Assembly: GCA_021734725.1 (NCBI GenBank)
Contig: JAIPIM010000230.1
Coordinates: forward strand, 1-6,590
Direction: 5' to 3'
From: Minisyncoccota bacterium
Lineage (GTDB): Bacteria; Verrucomicrobiota; Lentisphaeria; Oligosphaerales; MVZH01
Length of the DNA: 6,590 bases
Part shown: piece after piece, positions 5,756-6,590 of the stretch
Layout: each line of letters begins with the position of its first letter
Numbering within the stretch: the stretch's first letter is position 1
The notes under the pieces: model-generated
What the model was told of the DNA's origin: nothing
Seen by the model: only the letters and a program-made list of their open reading frames with translations
The model's database searches: none
Translations under genes and position numbers: made by a program

Positions 5756-6590
5756 TTATCCTTTAGTGTTGTGCTTACGGACCGGTCCTGAAGCCGGTCT
5801 ACCATCCTGACTGTCTTTGCATCCGCACTGACGGACGCAGGGTGATTCACTGGTTTGACGGTAATCGCCCGCAGCTTCATCGATGAAGACCGGCCTGGCG
5901 ATTTTGCTGTGCTTGTCCTGGCCCCAGTCGGCCTGGTAACGCGCAAATTCATCCGGGCAGTACCCGCGGCCGCTCATGTAGGCAAGCAATTCGCCGGTTG
6001 TTTGCCAATATGTATTACCATCGAGGACGAAGTGACGCAGATCCTCGGGGTGAATTACGGCGTAAAACGCCGCGCCATACGGTGTCTCGTAGAAAACGTT
6101 GTTGCGTATATAGACCGGACCGGGCTGGGTGCCGCGGTCAATGCGCCATACAAAGACATGATGCCCAACGTCGATTGGGGTTACATCTCCAGCCTCGAGT
6201 TCAGCGGAAGTAGGCCATTCCACCATCTCTACAAGCTTGTTGTTCCGTACCCGGACGGAAATGGCGCTTTCGCGCGGTGGAGGGTTCCCCTGCATATGAA
6301 AGCCGCCGCCGGAGTTGATACAGGTGTTGTATTCGAAATAGATATCTTGAGCCGGTTCGCGGAATTCGTAGGCGGCCAGGCCGCAGTCGATGAACAGATT
6401 GTTGCGAAAATAAACACGTTCCGGAATGTTGCGGGTTTCACCGCCTTGGTGCGTCACGCCGGCGTCGAAGATGTTGTCGAAGACGCAGTGTTCGACCGTC
6501 ACATCCCGCGCGCCGTCCCACAGTTCGACGCCATTGCCGAAGCGCACACGGCAGTCCAGCGTATGGACCGCGCCGCCGATGAATCGGAAG
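5756..6590 (-). CDS. Right-handed parallel beta-helix protein, N-terminus beyond window edge
   Basis: The frame is open to the right edge and ends at TAA 5758-5756, giving 277 visible residues. A GTG at 6547 is in frame but lies inside the helix repeats, so the true start is outside the window. Repeating short strands with Asn/Gly turns are typical of pectate-lyase-like beta-helices: VEHCVFDNIFDAGV (32-45 of the visible part), YFRNNLFIDCG (60-70), FEYNTCINSGGGFHMQG (85-101), VRVRNNKLVEM (112-122), VYIRNNVFYETPYGAAF (159-175) and VLDGNTYWQ (188-196). The segment ARPVFIDEAAGDYRQTSESPCV (231-252) matches the usual C-terminal 'DPLFVDPANGDYRL..GSPA' ending of such proteins. Members include polysaccharide lyases, glycosidases and binding proteins; no catalytic residues can be named. 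The last 25 residues are Lys/Arg/Cys/Gly-rich and unlike the family, suggesting a frameshift. Export cannot be judged without the N-terminus. Confidence 0.87.
   Translation of the reverse strand, partial: FRFIGGAVHTLDCRVRFGNGVELWDGARDVTVEHCVFDNIFDAGVTHQGGETRNIPERVYFRNNLFIDCGLAAYEFREPAQDIYFEYNTCINSGGGFHMQGNPPPRESAISVRVRNNKLVEMVEWPTSAELEAGDVTPIDVGHHVFVWRIDRGTQPGPVYIRNNVFYETPYGAAFYAVIHPEDLRHFVLDGNTYWQTTGELLAYMSGRGYCPDEFARYQADWGQDKHSKIARPVFIDEAAGDYRQTSESPCVRQCGCKDSQDGRPASGPVRKHNTKG
5759..5764 (-). promoter_or_regulatory. Ribosome-binding site of the sialidase-like gene, inside the end of the beta-helix gene
   Basis: AAAGGA on the minus strand, 6 nt before the ATG at 5752. It consists exactly of the last two sense codons (Lys-Gly) of the preceding gene, so the two genes are likely translationally coupled. 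Confidence 0.6.

Noticed and set aside
5756..6547. GTG at 6547 as the start of the beta-helix gene
   Set aside because: Upstream in-frame codons continue to the window edge with beta-helix-like sequence (FRFIGGAVHTLDCRV), so the GTG is an internal valine.
1..6590. CRISPR arrays, tRNA or rRNA genes, insertion sequences, phage or toxin-antitoxin genes
   Set aside because: No repeat-spacer pattern, transposase motif, terminal inverted repeat or RNA-gene landmark was seen by eye; nearly all of the window is accounted for by the five minus-strand genes.

Overview
This is a minus-strand run of five tightly packed genes that look like part of a carbohydrate-catabolism locus. The DNA is moderately GC-rich. 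The mix of protein families resembles the large degradation clusters of the Planctomycetota, Verrucomicrobiota, Lentisphaerota and Kiritimatiellota. The families are a right-handed beta-helix protein, a BNR/sialidase-like propeller, two GHL10/DUF187-like TIM-barrel proteins, and a planctomycete-style 'FVD' propeller hydrolase. The taxon is an inference from family content only, because the window has no rRNA, tRNA or marker gene.

Layout in the direction of transcription (high to low coordinates): (1) 6590-5756, beta-helix protein, cut by the right window edge. (2) 5752-4637, complete BNR/sialidase-like propeller of 371 aa, starting 3 bp after the previous stop. (3) A 154-bp spacer. (4) 4482-3004, TIM-barrel glycosidase-like protein with a C-terminal beta-rich domain, most likely starting at a GTG with a strong Shine-Dalgarno. 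(5) 2993-1335, a second TIM-barrel protein of the same superfamily with its beta-rich domain at the N-terminus, 10 bp after gene 4. (6) A 65-bp spacer. (7) 1269-1, a GH32/GH43-like propeller protein whose C-terminal end is cut by the left window edge. Each of the four visible starts has a recognisable ribosome-binding site. No convincing terminator or internal promoter was seen, so co-transcription from a promoter beyond the right edge is likely.

Together the genes suggest breakdown or remodelling of a complex glycan. None of the four visible N-termini has a signal peptide, so the propeller and barrel proteins probably act in the cytoplasm on imported oligosaccharides. The substrate cannot be read from the sequence.

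The points most worth a second look are the adjacent barrel paralogues with swapped accessory-domain positions, the loss in one of them of the acidic residues of the LDFMR-type motif, and a probable frameshift or decayed tail at the end of the beta-helix gene. Long plus-strand open frames (363, 368 and 445 codons) are antisense shadows of the minus-strand genes.
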